Part shown: piece by piece, positions 23,177 to 34,489 of the stretch | How the letters are laid out: every line of letters starts with the position of its first letter | Numbering within the stretch: the first letter of the stretch is position 1 | NCBI GenBank assembly: GCA_002077065.1 | Contig: NAJO01000020.1 | Location: forward strand, 744,001-808,000 | DNA from: Cryoendolithus antarcticus | Taxonomy: Eukaryota; Ascomycota; Dothideomycetes; Cladosporiales; Cladosporiaceae | Direction of reading: 5' to 3' | Length of the DNA: 64,000 nt | Made by a program: the position numbers and the translations under genes | Notes under the pieces: model-generated | The model's input: the letters and a program-made list of their open reading frames with translations, nothing else | Databases searched by the model: none | Told to the model about the DNA's origin: nothing

Positions 23177-23293
23177 GTTGCGAGACGTACGAACGAAAAA
23201 GTGGCAGTGTGGAGATATGACCGGACCACTGAAGTCTACTACAGTGATACGATCTCATGCTATATCAGAGTACAACCCGAGTCAATGCTCGCA

Positions 23294-25505
23294 TCACACA
23301 GCTCGATGCTCCGGCGGCCTCCAAGTAACGCCAAGTACCTCAAAGATCTCCTTCTCATCTCTGCCCTCCACCAACTCCCCGTCACTCAGCTTCTCCCTCC
23401 CCTTGCCCCTCATGACACCCTTATACAGACCTCTCTGGTTGAGTCTCATGCCCTTGTTGCTCGCCAGTAGCCTCAAACTTCTGTTGAAGATATCATTATC
23501 AGTGAAAGCGATCATGGCTGCTCCAAGCTGCTCCGGTGGTACCAGCATGAAGTCGATACGTCGCCAGATCTTAGAGCCTGGCAGGCAGGATGCGCCATGC
23601 CACTTCGTGCCGTCGTCTTTCGAAGTGACCGCGAGGGCAGCGGTCAGGAATCCCGACTTCGTGAGGTGCGGAACAAGCTTATCGACCATAGTACTGCTAA
23701 TGTACTTGATATCGCGATGTGGATGGGTAACGATGCAGTCGATATCTCCCGAAGTCGCTGCGCCGCGTCTGAACGATCCGCCGATGGTGACGACGAAGTC
23801 TTTGTTGACAGACTGTAGCGTTTTGCGAACGATAGCACCGTGCTGCTCCACTTCGGTACGCGGTTTGCGTATCAAGAAGTCTTCGTAATGATCTATGCCG
23901 ATCCCCTGATTAGGCGTGAGTTTTGCTTTCTTGTCCAGCTCGTCAATCGTGGTATATCCTTCCCGTACCCACTGACTAGCTTGTACGAAGCCCACACCGT
24001 AAATCTGCATGAATGTCTGTAGGACTTGATCGCGTGGTTCGGCACAAGCACTGTCGACTCAACGCAATCGATTCGTGAATACGATCTCCTCGATCTTTGA
24101 CGCCTAACGATCACCAACATTCGGCAGGGCCAATGCCTCTTCTTTGGTGCTCACCTTGTGGTTCAAATTTCGTAAGGTCGCAATTGCTTTGCGGTAGGCT
24201 CGAACCCGCCATTCGTCTCCGACTTGACCGTAATAGTCAGCCATCTGCTGGAGGATCGCTTTAGTGCTAGCATTGGGCGAGTCGCTTTTCTCTCCGCCCT
24301 TGTGGGCTGCATGCTTTAATAGCGATCCTCCATCGTCTTCAGCTTGCAATTGCCGTCCTCGGAGAAGCCACCTCCGTCTGAGCTACTTGGCGACTGTCGC
24401 CATCTTCATCATCAAGTGGTGCGAACTGGACATCCTTTTCTTTCTCAATGGCCTCGTCGAGCTCGTCTGTGACACTATGTGTCGCCTCTCATACAGATGC
24501 TTCAGGGTGATGTGGACCGAGGAGTCCCTGCTCAATCCTTTCGCGCCGATCTATATTCGCATGGTCAGCATTTCGATGATCAAGGGTCGATCGTGGGTTT
24601 TCGGCATCGGGCTGATCTGACTCTTGTGTCTGTATTCGTGAGACTGGTGTTGCAGGCTGTCTTACAGTGACGCCCTTACCAGCCGGCTTTAGCTCCAGAG
24701 ACTTGTCCGATTCTGTCGCAAGCGTCGGCGCTTGCGCGTGTACTATTGCCTCCACTGCCTTCTCGCTTGTAGTTGGAGCTCCTGAAACCTTAAAGTGCTC
24801 CTGCGCAGGTTCCAGCAGCGCCTTCCAAGCTATGCAGTCGCTTTGCCACTTCTCAGTCACCAAGACGAGACTGCTTGGCAATGTCTTGATGTTCAAAAAT
24901 TTGATGAGCATAGCATAGTCCATGAGCCTGTCAACCAGGATGTGCGTGACAGTGTTGTCGAAGTCCTTTACCCACAAAGCTCCATAATCGATTGCTTTCG
25001 TTATCCTCATCCGCTGCGCTGGGTTCTTGTCGTTGTTCGGAAAGAAGTAGAAATGTAAACCACGAAAAATTTGCTGATCCAATGGAAGTACTGCACTTCT
25101 ACCATCACGTTTACGTTTACCAGTCGTCGGCGTTGCGGAGGCCGTGGGCGCAACGCTAGAGAAAGTGTGCCTTGTAGTCAGTAGCGGCTGTGCAGTGTTC
25201 GCTGGGGCTGTGGACCGTGGCGCTTCCTTTGCGCTTGGTACGACAGGTCTACTGCGGGCGCTCAATTGAGTGTCTGATGCAGAGCGCGGCAATGGAGTTC
25301 TTCCTGCGGGCATGACTGTCGCACTCACTGGCATTTCTGTCGTGACTGACCTCACCTGCTCTGCGGTCTTCTTGCCACGCAAGGCGGTCCGGGATGCTTG
25401 TAGTCCTCGATCTGGCACTTCATCATTCTCGTCCTGCAGAAGTCTGAAGCTGTCGTAAAATGCTCGCTTTTCGCGCAGACGCTCATCGTCTTTCAGGGTC
25501 GCCAT
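23294..25505 (-). pseudogene. Family X DNA polymerase (Pol4/lambda-like) with nonsense codons
   Basis: Gap-filling repair polymerase layout. The N-terminal part (25505-24492) has a BRCT domain (FRGLHFYFFPNN..VTHILVDRL..KWQSDCIAW). It is followed by the 8-kDa and helix-hairpin-helix region (ILQQMADYYGQ..WRVRAYRKAIATLRNL) and the polymerase core (IYGVGFVQASQWV, GGSFRRGAATSGDID, RRIDFMLVP, IFNRSLRLLASNKGMRLNQRGLY). The catalytic Asp pair of GDIDCIV and the third Asp in RRIDF are intact. However, the reading frame meets TGA at 24489, needs a frame change between 24342 and 24382, and then meets TAG (24104-24106) and TGA (24059-24061). The last two lie inside the conserved hairpin stretch (GDR-stop-ASKIEEIV.TNRLR-stop-VDSA). 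Introns could explain the first TGA but not easily the last two. Confidence 0.75.
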
Positions 25506-26115
25506 CGTGATATTGTAAGCTTAGTCGTAGCAGTATGATTATTCGAGTGTTACCCCATGAGGAAGAGACGTGCATGTGGTCTCTGTATCCTCTGGACAGG
25601 TGACGATGAGGTAGTGCAAAGTGCGGATGATCGATACTTGTCTATACTGTAGCGGAAGGCGCGACAGGCCGTCAGCAACGAATGACACCCTCTGAGTCCC
25701 AGTGGAAACCCTGTGAATAGGGATCGTTAAGCAAACATACGGCCGGATTCTCACTACATCATAGCACGAGGTAGGCACCAAGGTCGCACTGCAGGTGCAT
25801 CGAAGAGGGTCACAGGCTACAACGAGATACAGCTGAGCGCGTCACGAATTGACCGGCGATGGCAAGCTTCTCCCCAGCATATGAGCATCTGTTGCGTCGC
25901 TTAGACGAGCCAGGAGCAGCAATCGTACATGTTCTTGTGGAGGCATAGGAAAGCTGACAAGATTGGATCGAGTGGAAGAAAGCCATTGCTGAAGCTCGGT
26001 CCGGCTTCGCCGACTGTTGCTTCGCGACAGCAACAAAGATATACGCGTCCATACCTTATGATAGTGCTAGTCCAACGCGTACTTCTTCGAAAAGTCGTTC
26101 CCTCGCCGTGCTCCG
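25506..26115. other. Intergenic divergent promoter between Pol X and PSF1
   Basis: 610 bp shared 5' region of two DNA replication/repair genes. It contains two MCB-type sites near the PSF1 end (listed separately). No ORF is supported. Confidence 0.5.
26043..26080. promoter_or_regulatory. Pair of MCB (ACGCGT) boxes upstream of PSF1
   Basis: ACGCGT occurs at 26043-26048 and again at 26075-26080, ending 35 bp before the PSF1 ATG. ACGCGT is the binding site of MBF (Mbp1-Swi6), which drives G1/S expression of replication genes in ascomycetes. Two copies 32 bp apart next to a GINS gene fit that role; binding itself is inferred. Confidence 0.6.
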
Positions 26116-26790
26116 ATGTCTCTCGGCGACACCTCCCAAAAGCTCATCGAGTCCGCCGCCCGGATCTCCTCTCTTCCCACACTGCCACCCTACGCCACAG
26201 CCCTAGTCCGCGCCATAACGCAAGAATCGCGGGACCTAGAACGCGATATCCAATCTCTGCTCTCGCCCTATCGCTCGCAGTCAAGTCAATCTCAGACTCC
26301 AGGTGGTGATACGCAATTCAAATCCTCATTCAACCCAGCCGATGACCCAGCTTTGGCAACGACATTAATGGTAAACCACGTCACGTTGCGAAGAAACAAA
26401 CGCTGCCTTCTAGTCTACCATCGGACCCGGATCGCACATCTGGAGAAGACGCTCTGGTCTGGCCTCCCTCTCACCCAATCGTCTTCGACTCCCTCGAATC
26501 CTTCGTCTCAGGAGTCGAATCTTACGCCCTCAGAGTCTCTACTCGCTTCGTTTCTATCTTCGCTGTACTCCCAGCTCGGCGCACAGTACCCTGATATTGA
26601 CTTGTTGGGGAGTATCACGCCACCGAGGGAGGTGTATGTTGAGATTCGGGTGCTGAGGGAAGTGGGCGAGGTGCAGACGGAGTATGGGAGTTTGGTGCTT
26701 GGGAAGAACAGTGTGCATTTTGTAAGGCTAAGTGATGTGGAGGGACTGGTCAGGGGTGGGGTCGTGGAGGTTGTTGGGGAGGGCGGGTGA
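26116..26790 (+). CDS. PSF1: GINS complex subunit Psf1
   Basis: Subunit of the GINS tetramer, part of the CMG helicase needed for initiation and elongation of DNA replication. The intronless ORF codes for 224 residues; human and yeast Psf1 are about 200. Family segments seen are the N-terminal LPPYATALVRAI, the hallmark RRNKRCLLVYHRTR (about residues 95-108), and the C-terminal B domain EVYVEIRVLREVGEVQTEYGSLVLGKNSVHFVRLSDVEGLV read in two halves. A low-complexity Ser/Pro insert (about 120-145) explains the extra length. ATG at 26116 starts the conserved region at once. It is convergent with the sirtuin gene. Confidence 0.92.
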   Translation: MSLGDTSQKLIESAARISSLPTLPPYATALVRAITQESRDLERDIQSLLSPYRSQSSQSQTPGGDTQFKSSFNPADDPALATTLMVNHVTLRRNKRCLLVYHRTRIAHLEKTLWSGLPLTQSSSTPSNPSSQESNLTPSESLLASFLSSLYSQLGAQYPDIDLLGSITPPREVYVEIRVLREVGEVQTEYGSLVLGKNSVHFVRLSDVEGLVRGGVVEVVGEGG

Positions 26791-27097
26791 GTGGGAGGCC
26801 ACTCTCGCAAGACAGGCCGGGGCACGGTAGCAATTTTGTCAAGCTCCAGACGGAGGCGGCTAAGCAAGCGTAGCTTGTGTGCAAAGTAAGTAATCTCACG
26901 GCGATATGGCAGTTTAGGAAGCTAACGTATTGTTGATAGTGTGAGTTGCTTGGTACCAAGACGTACGATAGCGATGCCACCCCGACGCTTGCTGAGCTAC
27001 CACTATTTCAGATGCATAGAGATACCCAATCTACGACTTCCACCGCGAGTCGATTAGACCTCATCGCTGCGTCCGACCATAGGGATCCAGGCCAAGT
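26791..27097. other. Intergenic between convergent genes
   Basis: About 300 bp between the PSF1 and sirtuin 3' ends. No gene or site recognised. Confidence 0.4.
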
Positions 27098-29254
27098 TCA
27101 ATTCAGCATCGCATCCACACTCATGCGCTTCCTCCTCTTCTCTGGACTTGACAGTTCGACCTCATCTGCATGCTTCTGACTCGGCAAGCAATTTTTCCTC
27201 GGATCGCTCGGCGAAAGCGGAAGCAGCGTCTCCGACGTATTGCTCACTTCGCTCAGCTTCGAGGGGATTTTCGTGGGTGAGCCAGACAGCTTTTTGGCGC
27301 CCTTCACCGCGGTGACGCCGGACTTGGAGACCGAGAACGCCAAGTTGATCGCTTGAGTGTTCCTCGGCTTCTGCGGTTGCGGTTTCGATGCCTTAGGTTT
27401 GCCGGTGGTCTTCGGCTGGGGCTTCGCGACCTTGATGTACTTGACATTGGTCTGCTTCCTTCTCGGCGCTGCTGCTGCCTTCTTCGCTTTCGACGATGCC
27501 TTATCCACTTTCTGCCCTGGTTTGAATCGATCGTTGAATGACGGCACTGCAGCATCCACTGGTGAGCTCTTGCTTGACTTCGAAGGGGTGAGGAGACCGG
27601 AATGCGCCGAGGTGCTCGCGACGGCGATACTATCACTGTCGCAAAGCTCTACGCTAGGCAAGACGGATGACGAGCGGCTCGTGAGAGGGCTGTAATCCGG
27701 ACTCTGCGACAGCAAGCGAGGTCGGTGCGGTGTACTTGGCTCGATCGGAGGAGGTTTGAAGCTGTTGTTGTAGCATCCCTCTTCCACGGGCTCGGCCTCC
27801 AATGCAGTCAATGGTTTCGCTTTCGAAGGCAGTACCACCGAGCCCTTCTTCGCATCTGCCTCCTTGAGCACATCCTCATCGCTAATGTTATCGACCTCGG
27901 AGTCGGTCTGCGGATCATCCCATCGGCGAAGTGCAGCTTCCTTCGCCACTGCATCTGCTGGTCCCTTTACAATCAGATCAAAGCAGTCGGCGAATTGAGG
28001 TCCAGCTGGCGGCTCTTCATTGCTGATCCAGATAGCCATGCCATCTTTTCGATCGCGCACCATCGCACACATCTCGCGCGTAATTCTTTGAATGCCCGGG
28101 ACCTTCAAAGTTGTGCCGACTACAATCACCGCGTCTGGCCTGCGGCGGAGATCATCGCTCGCTACCCTGCCGATTGCTTCGTCATCCGGATTGTGCTCAT
28201 TGTACAGCACCATGCGGGGACGCAAGCGGCCAATGCCATGACTTCGCTTTCCCTCTCCGACTGTCCGCCGCATGTCATGCTCCTCGCAGGATGTGCAGAG
28301 CGGTGCAATTGGCCCATCAAACAAGTCCGCATCCAAGTCCGAGAGATGTTGGCATTTTGAGCAGACCATCTTGTCCAGGCCACCGTGCAACTGGACCGTC
28401 TTCGGCCATTTGCCACTCTCATCTTTCCGGAGCGGCACAGCTGTGCTAAGGGGTTCCAGTGACGTGTCGATGCCGTCCACATTCTGCGAGTACAGTCGCA
28501 GTAATCTGCCCTCGTACGCTAGAGTAGCAAGCATGTGGTGGAACGCAGTGGGCTTCGCGCCTTTCGTCATGCGCGACATGCTGCTGACCATGCTGTGGAA
28601 TGATGAGGTGGAGGTATCATCGCGGTAGACAGACGCGTCAAACAGGTCCTTGCCAGAGCCCTTCATCTTGTGCTCGGTCTTGAGGCTGCTGAAGAGTCCG
28701 GTAGATGATCGAAAATCAGGTACTGCAATCACGTTAGCATCAATACCATGGGGGCAACTGCGTGATGACCTACTGCCAGCAGACACCGAAATCCCAGCCC
28801 CAGCAATTACAACAATCTTCCTCCTCTTGTGTATCACTTGTAGTAATCTGTTCAGGTGCTCCTGTTCCGACTGCTTGACATGCGTCTTGCACAGATTCAA
28901 TCGTTCTGTCGTCCGCTCACGCGTCTCGACGCGTCGCCGCTTGGCAGGAGGGTGACCGTCTGACAGCATAGAAGAGTCCATAGCATCTGGTGCGGGCGAG
29001 CCTGTCATCGAGCTGTCCTGAGATCGTGGCGGTGTAGGTAGAACGTGTGACAGGTTTCTGCGTCGCGATGTAGTGCGGGGAAGTATGTCGGACAATGCAT
29101 CGCGCAGTTCGGGCGGTGGTGAAGGACTTCGTGACAGTGATGAAAGTGGGGAGGAGCCGCGCGAGGGTGAGGAAGGCACGCTGCTCAGCGAGGAGTCGCT
29201 GCCTTCGAAGAGCTCCATTGCGGCTATCTCCGCTCCCATAGACATTGCAATCAT
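27098..29254 (-). CDS. Sir2-family NAD-dependent deacetylase, Hst3/Hst4 type
   Basis: Nuclear sirtuin probably acting on histone H3 Lys56, as Hst3/Hst4 do in yeasts. A basic, Ser-rich N-terminus with a nuclear-signal-like PAKRRRVE precedes the Rossmann core. The core shows VVIAGAGISVSAG (about 148-160), then after an intron IPDFRSS, YSQNVDGID, the catalytic His in QLHGGL, zinc cysteines CSKC and CTSC, and VVGTTLKVPG with the NEEPP segment. Intron 28723-28773 (51 nt, GTAGGT..TTGCAG) is supported because it restores SAGIPDFRSS; the frame is also open through it. Spliced length is about 701 residues. The last ~230 residues form a Ser/Lys/Pro-rich tail ending in basic KRRKRMSVDAM. All catalytic residues are present. 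Confidence 0.92.
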   Translation of the reverse strand: MIAMSMGAEIAAMELFEGSDSSLSSVPSSPSRGSSPLSSLSRSPSPPPELRDALSDILPRTTSRRRNLSHVLPTPPRSQDSSMTGSPAPDAMDSSMLSDGHPPAKRRRVETRERTTERLNLCKTHVKQSEQEHLNRLLQVIHKRRKIVVIAGAGISVSAGSRSSRSCPHGIDANVIAVPDFRSSTGLFSSLKTEHKMKGSGKDLFDASVYRDDTSTSSFHSMVSSMSRMTKGAKPTAFHHMLATLAYEGRLLRLYSQNVDGIDTSLEPLSTAVPLRKDESGKWPKTVQLHGGLDKMVCSKCQHLSDLDADLFDGPIAPLCTSCEEHDMRRTVGEGKRSHGIGRLRPRMVLYNEHNPDDEAIGRVASDDLRRRPDAVIVVGTTLKVPGIQRITREMCAMVRDRKDGMAIWISNEEPPAGPQFADCFDLIVKGPADAVAKEAALRRWDDPQTDSEVDNISDEDVLKEADAKKGSVVLPSKAKPLTALEAEPVEEGCYNNSFKPPPIEPSTPHRPRLLSQSPDYSPLTSRSSSVLPSVELCDSDSIAVASTSAHSGLLTPSKSSKSSPVDAAVPSFNDRFKPGQKVDKASSKAKKAAAAPRRKQTNVKYIKVAKPQPKTTGKPKASKPQPQKPRNTQAINLAFSVSKSGVTAVKGAKKLSGSPTKIPSKLSEVSNTSETLLPLSPSDPRKNCLPSQKHADEVELSSPEKRRKRMSVDAMLN

Positions 29255-29984
29255 CCTTGAGCACCTGTTGGCCTCCCAGACACTACTGCACCAGCAAGAG
29301 ACTGCAGTACTCGACGTCGCTTCCAGAGTTCTGCTGCTGTGCCTTTAGCGGTGCTGCATATCGAGTCGGTGGTAAAGAAGGCGTCGGAAGGTGCGAAGGC
29401 GTCGCTCGAAGTATCTCGCGCGGCGGAGGTCGGTGTCGCGTCAATACAACAATAGTATATAACGCTATTGATGTATTGTAAGAATGCGCGTCGCGTGTTG
29501 ATTGTCGTGCGCGTGTGACGTCGACGTGGTAGTCGGGAATGGCGGCGATCAGAGGGTGAAGTGTGAGGTGGAGGCTGGCCTGCATCGCTTTGTGCAGTTC
29601 TCGGCACGCTTCCTCCGTCCCGCTACCAAAACAATGGAGTAAACACAATCGCAAATGCCGCTTCTCACGAACACATTACTCGCTGCTGCAACTGTAGATG
29701 GTTCTCGTCGACAGAGGGATCTGTCCACAGACTGACTGCAATATCTTCATCGCCTCGAACGTTGCCAGGACGGTCGTCATGGACATGCATCTGGTATGCA
29801 ATGTCGCCGGCAGTGCAGGACGGGAGGCTCCACTTGCGCTTCCCCACAGAGCCAGCGCCCTGGGTCCAATTGCTGACTGTTCTTTCGAGTGTCGACGTTC
29901 ACGAGTGGCTGAATGCAGTAAATCTAGACTCTCAGAGCAGAGGTGACGAATAGCACAATCTCTCGAGATGTAAGCCTTCTCGCC
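29255..29984. other. Intergenic divergent promoter region
   Basis: 730 bp between the sirtuin gene (minus) and Mediator 16 (plus). Minus-strand ORFs here (for example 29676-30179) overlap the MED16 first exon and look spurious. Confidence 0.4.
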
Positions 29985-32900
29985 ATGCCTCTCAGGATGG
30001 ACAACAACGACCTTGCAGACGCTGTGATGGCCGACATCCAGATCCCGTCCGCCTCGATGATGGACTCGATGGACGACCTCTTCGGCGAGCCTACCAATCT
30101 CGTGGTACAGGCTCCTCTCCTCCTCGGTCCACCTGCACCGGCTGAGCTGGTACTGCGCATCGCAGAGATGCAGAGACATGGCTGCTGCACGTGAGTCGAA
30201 CTGGCCTCTCGAGATCGCGAAGTCCAGGAAAGTAATGTTGATCGTGGCAGGAAGCTAGCCTGGTGTAACAACGGCTGTATTGCGCGCATCTCTCCTGATG
30301 GCGGACAAGTCAACTTTCATGTGACAATGGACGACGCTTCTACCAGGGCGCAGTGCGTGTCGGATGCTTCGTCGAATCCTATCATCGCACTGCCTGGAAG
30401 CGAATTTGTCCATCTGCAATACACCTCACTCGGTCAGGAGCTGGCTGTAGTCGACTCGGTGGGCAATGTTCAGATCTTCACCGGAACGACTGGCCTTGGT
30501 CGCATGAGTTTTGCACCGACCACAGGTGACAGCGAGGCAGAAGGTGGTCGTAGTGGTCTCGATGCGGTTGTGGGAATGTATTGGCTGCCTCAGTGGCCTA
30601 TGGACTTCCGGGTATGCCTGGTAAATCGAGATTGTGCTCCATTGTATGCTTACTTCAGATACAGATACCCTACGTCGGTCCAGCAGTCAAGACTGATGGC
30701 ACGTGGTCATCAAAACTCCACTATCGAGACCAGCAAGCGCCACGACTGCATCATCCGGTCGACGGCAAAACAGCTTTTCTCTACGTGACCAGGAACACTT
30801 TACTCACTTTGTGCTATCAGCACGATGCGACGACGTGGGGCACGGCTTCAACCACGCTTGAACCGCTGTCGACCCTTGACGAGACACTTTCACATGCTGC
30901 ATTCTGTCAGTGAGTACCTCCGACATGCTTCTCCGCGGATGATTTCATATCCTGTTCAAATGCTCCTCTGGCCGCCTAGAGAGCTCGCAGCATGGGGAAG
31001 GGGAGTAATCCCTTGCACGACTGTAACGTCCAACGTTCTGGCCGTGTCGATACATGCAGAGCCTGCTTACACAAGTTTGCGGGACAATCGCTGACGAGCT
31101 CACTAGACAGGACAACAAGCTCCTACTGGTCACTCATGACCTGAGGAGACACATGCGAGTGTACACTATCACAATCGACTGGAATGGCACACAGGGAAAG
31201 GATCAATACCGCAGTGGCACTCTTCGGATTGCGCCATCGCTACTCATCGGACACTCCGTCAGCTTGGAGTACGTCGCGCCACAACACTCAGAGGGCACTC
31301 TGCTCACTTCGCTACAAATTATACTGCCTGTGCCAATCTTTGCAGAATCCAGCGTTCCGTCATACACAACCATAGTAGCCACATTTGCTCAGGCCTCGTA
31401 CCCATCTGATGCTACGCAGCAAGCTCAATCGTTCACTACGATTTGCCGGTGGCATCTCGAACAGGTGACCCAAAATCTGCATCCCAGCTTTGCGAAACTA
31501 CAGAAACGAGCGGCTGCAGCGGTTACACTGCCGAACAAGAACACACTACGACGACAGCCTGATCTGGTCACAGCTAAGGTCATTCTTACAATTCAGCCCA
31601 TGAACCACGACACACTGATTGCGTTTGGAGCCAGCGATGGGACAGTTGAGTGCAGAGATCGTGAAACGTGGAATATTGTTGCGCCAACATTCGGCGATAC
31701 TACCACGGTGACGAGTCTGCCACAAGCCGGGTTCGAGTTTACTCCATCTCTCGAGCATAGCGTGCATATCATGTGCAATACCGATTGTGCATATATGATC
31801 ACACTCGGCGTTGATCAGAAGCTGAGATGCAAGCCTGCGGCCTTGCGTTACGGCTGGCAGGCCATCGATGACGGCATCCTCGACATCAGCGGCATGCACG
31901 AGACTGCGATTGCCTGTGTCGCTCGCGAGCATACCCTCCTGACCCATCACAGCAACGCCTCAGCTCTTGAGCTGTTTGCTCTGCTACCTCCAGACCTAGC
32001 CCCTGAGCAGTATCGTCACCTGCTCTTCGACATCACGCGTGCCTTGACGCGGGCCCATGATCTCGGCTCCCTTGACGAAAAGACCAAGCAGCGCATGCTC
32101 CTTGGCGATAATTACATCATCCGCTGCCTCGGCGCACAGCTGTCCCTGGTGTCGGCGCCGGTTGCTCAGCCCGGCATTGGCGCACAATTGGCGTGGGTGG
32201 TGCTCACTGCAAAGCAGGCTCACTTCGCGCTCTTCTCCTCTTGTTCCACTACCTCGCCACCAGATCCAGCAACACTGCACTCCCTCCGTGGCTTGGCTAT
32301 CTGGTCGCTAGAGCTCTTCACGGCGTCGCTCGCGACGCTATTCACGGTCCACTCTATCTTCGTAGCCAAGCCCAACGAGACTCCAGCTACTGCACTTGCA
32401 TCACACATCGCCTCTTCGTCATCACCTCTCCTACATCTAGTGCTGTGCTCATACCCACGCACACTCCTCCGATACCTCGCCCTGGCACTAACGAGATACT
32501 TCAAGCTCGTTGCCTCTTCCCTGGTCAACTCTCCCTCATTGTTAATCAAAACCGACCTTCTCGAAACCATCTCGAAGATCAAGACTCTGCCCTTCCGGCT
32601 CGAGATCCTAGCTGCGCCTGATGGTTTACTGGGAGAGATTGACAGAGTTGTGGGCGAAGCCTACGCAGTCAGTACAATCGGACCTCGGGAGCGCGCGGAA
32701 GCGGAATTGACTATGCTCTTTTCGCCTGCACCGGACCTGCCGACATCGCTGAACGGTGCTGTGAAGAGCATCTGGACTAGAATCTTACCCAAGTATACAG
32801 GGGAGATGGACTTGGGCGCGCTGTACTTCTACGATACTGCTGGGCTGATATTGCAATCGCGCGAGAGGACTGGAGCCAGAGCAAAGCGAAGCGTGGATGT

Positions 32901-33087
32901 GCTCACGAAGTTACCTATCGCCGAAGTAGTCAAGATAAGGACGTGTAGGCGTTGCAACAGCGTTATGGAAGACTTCGTGACTACTGCTGAGGGACTGAGA
33001 GAGCTGGGGGGCTTTTGGAAGGCAACTGCAAGTAGAATGTGTACTTGTGGAGGGTCGTGGTGGGTCGGACAGTCAGCGAAAGCGTAG
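29985..33087 (+). CDS. MED16: Mediator complex subunit 16 (Sin4)
   Basis: Tail-module subunit of Mediator, linking activators to RNA polymerase II. Four exons: 29985-30190, 30251-30611, 30659-30909 and 31107-33087; the introns are 60, 47 and 197 nt. Phases agree throughout and give about 932 residues. Family segments are the short acidic start (DDLFGEPTNLV), HGCCTKLAWCNNGCIARIS, LGQELAVVDSVGNVQIF, the WD40-like N-terminal half, and the C-terminal cysteine motif TCRRCNSVMED..CTCGGSWWVG. ATG at 29985 is the first in frame; an upstream GTG is not used. The long third intron is the least certain junction. Its donor CAGTGAGT and acceptor CACTAG keep FCQQDNKLLLVTHD in frame. Confidence 0.9.
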
Positions 33088-33876
33088 AGCGTGAGAGCGT
33101 GCAATCCTACAGGCATCTCCGCCTTTTCGAACGACTGAGCACTCTATTGTGTTTGTGTCATCTTGCTCACAGTAGTCAAATGGTATTCCATCGTGCGTGC
33201 GAGAGATTCGAGTTCGCGCGATGTGTGAACATGACATTCATGGATGAAGTCTCTCCTGCCGATATTGAGCGACAAGTGCACTATTGCACCCGCACATGTA
33301 GTTGCACAAGATCACTCGGCTTTTCGGGAAGGCAAGTTACATAGACGGCCGAAGTATCGATGCTGTGCCACTATATACATCTCTCTGAAGCTCACTTCAT
33401 CCTGTGCCACATCTCACCATTCCATCCACGCACCCATCTTCGCGATGGTAACATGCCACATGAACAACATCGCCAGAACGCTCGTTTCATCCAACCATTG
33501 GCTTCTCATCTCGGCGCCCACCGCGCCACACCTTACCGAATGCACATCTAGTACCCGTTTGGCCGCGTGGAAAAGTGGGCATAATCTCAGCCGCCACCAT
33601 GCACGCAACGCAAGCTCCAGGTACAGAATCCTGCTCCTGCACACACACGTCTTCCATCGGACATGCAATGCGGGATTCGGGATGGATGCCAGGATTATCA
33701 CGCGAATATAGGATCGGCCGCGCCTCGCTTGCTGACGAGTACTGGGGATTGGTATTATTACTTCTCTGTTTCTCTATTGTTCTGATGGAGATCCTTTGTT
33801 GAGTATTTTTCTTATCTCTAGAGGAGTAGCAATTGTTCGGGACACTCGCTTAGCATCTATTCTATATTCCATCAAA
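33088..33876. other. Intergenic, 0.79 kb
   Basis: Spacer between MED16 and the next plus-strand gene. It holds a clear copy of the dispersed repeat (33251-33312). The last ~120 bp before the next ATG is pyrimidine-rich, typical of a fungal core promoter. No gene is supported. Confidence 0.45.
33251..33312 (+). repeat. Dispersed repeat, copy 3 (intergenic)
   Basis: Best match to the copy at 60775: about 44 of 60 ungapped positions agree. These include TGCCGATAT.GAGCGACAA, ACTAT.GCA and TAGT.GCACA. It lies outside any gene, between MED16 and a GPI-type protein gene. Confidence 0.55.
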
Positions 33877-34489
33877 ATGCAGTTCTCCCTACTCGCCCTC
33901 TCCGCGCTCGCCGCCAGCGTATCGGCGCAGCAAAGCTCGCCCGACCTGTAAGCAACGCAACTATACACCGTGGAGGCACTTCATCCCTGACCATCTCCAT
34001 AGCGTTTCGATCATCTCCGTCCTCCAAACCGGCCTTCCCTCCTCCATCCTCCAAGAAGCCCTCACAAACAGCGCCGGCCTGTCCTCCGAAATCGCTTCCG
34101 AGTTCCGCGTCGCAACGCCAACCTGGTTCACCGCGTTGCCAACAGATATCCAGACCTATCTCGTCTCGGCCGCGAACTCTCCCTCGGCGTTCGCGAATGC
34201 AACAGCTGGCATTGCATCAACCTTGAACGGAACGGCAGTCATGAACTCGACGAGCGTCGCGGCTGCGCAAAGCAGCATCCTGAGCTCGAACTCGGCGGAG
34301 ATCAGTAGTGAGGTTGCGAGCGCGAGTGCGGCGGGGACGACATCACGGGGAGCTGGGAGTGGGGCGGCAAGTGCTACGAGTGCGGGTGCGTCTTCTAGCA
34401 GCAGCGCAGCAGGCGCGTCGATGCCGACTGCACTCTATGGAATGGGATTGGCTGGCGCCGTCGGATTGGTGGGCGTGCTAGCTTTGTAA
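33877..34489 (+). CDS. Small secreted GPI-anchored-type protein
   Basis: Two exons (33877-33947 and 34003-34489) separated by a 55-nt intron (GTAAGC..CCATAG) give about 185 residues. The signal peptide is MQFSLLALSALAASVSAQ. The middle part is a helical segment (SVLQTGLPSSILQEALTN.., ATPTWFTALPTDIQTYLVSAA) common in fungal GPI proteins, followed by a Ser/Ala/Gly-rich stretch and a hydrophobic C-terminus (ALYGMGLAGAVGLVGVLAL). No catalytic domain is visible. It is probably anchored at the plasma membrane or wall; the molecular role is unknown. Confidence 0.85.

Noticed and set aside
24199..24215. tRNA T-loop-like sequence (GGCTCGAACCCGCC)
   Set aside because: Lies inside the polymerase coding region, with no acceptor stem or A box at the right distance.
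31054..31106. Upstream ATG as the start of a separate gene within MED16
   Set aside because: The segment is better explained as the end of a 197-nt intron; splicing keeps the Mediator 16 frame continuous.
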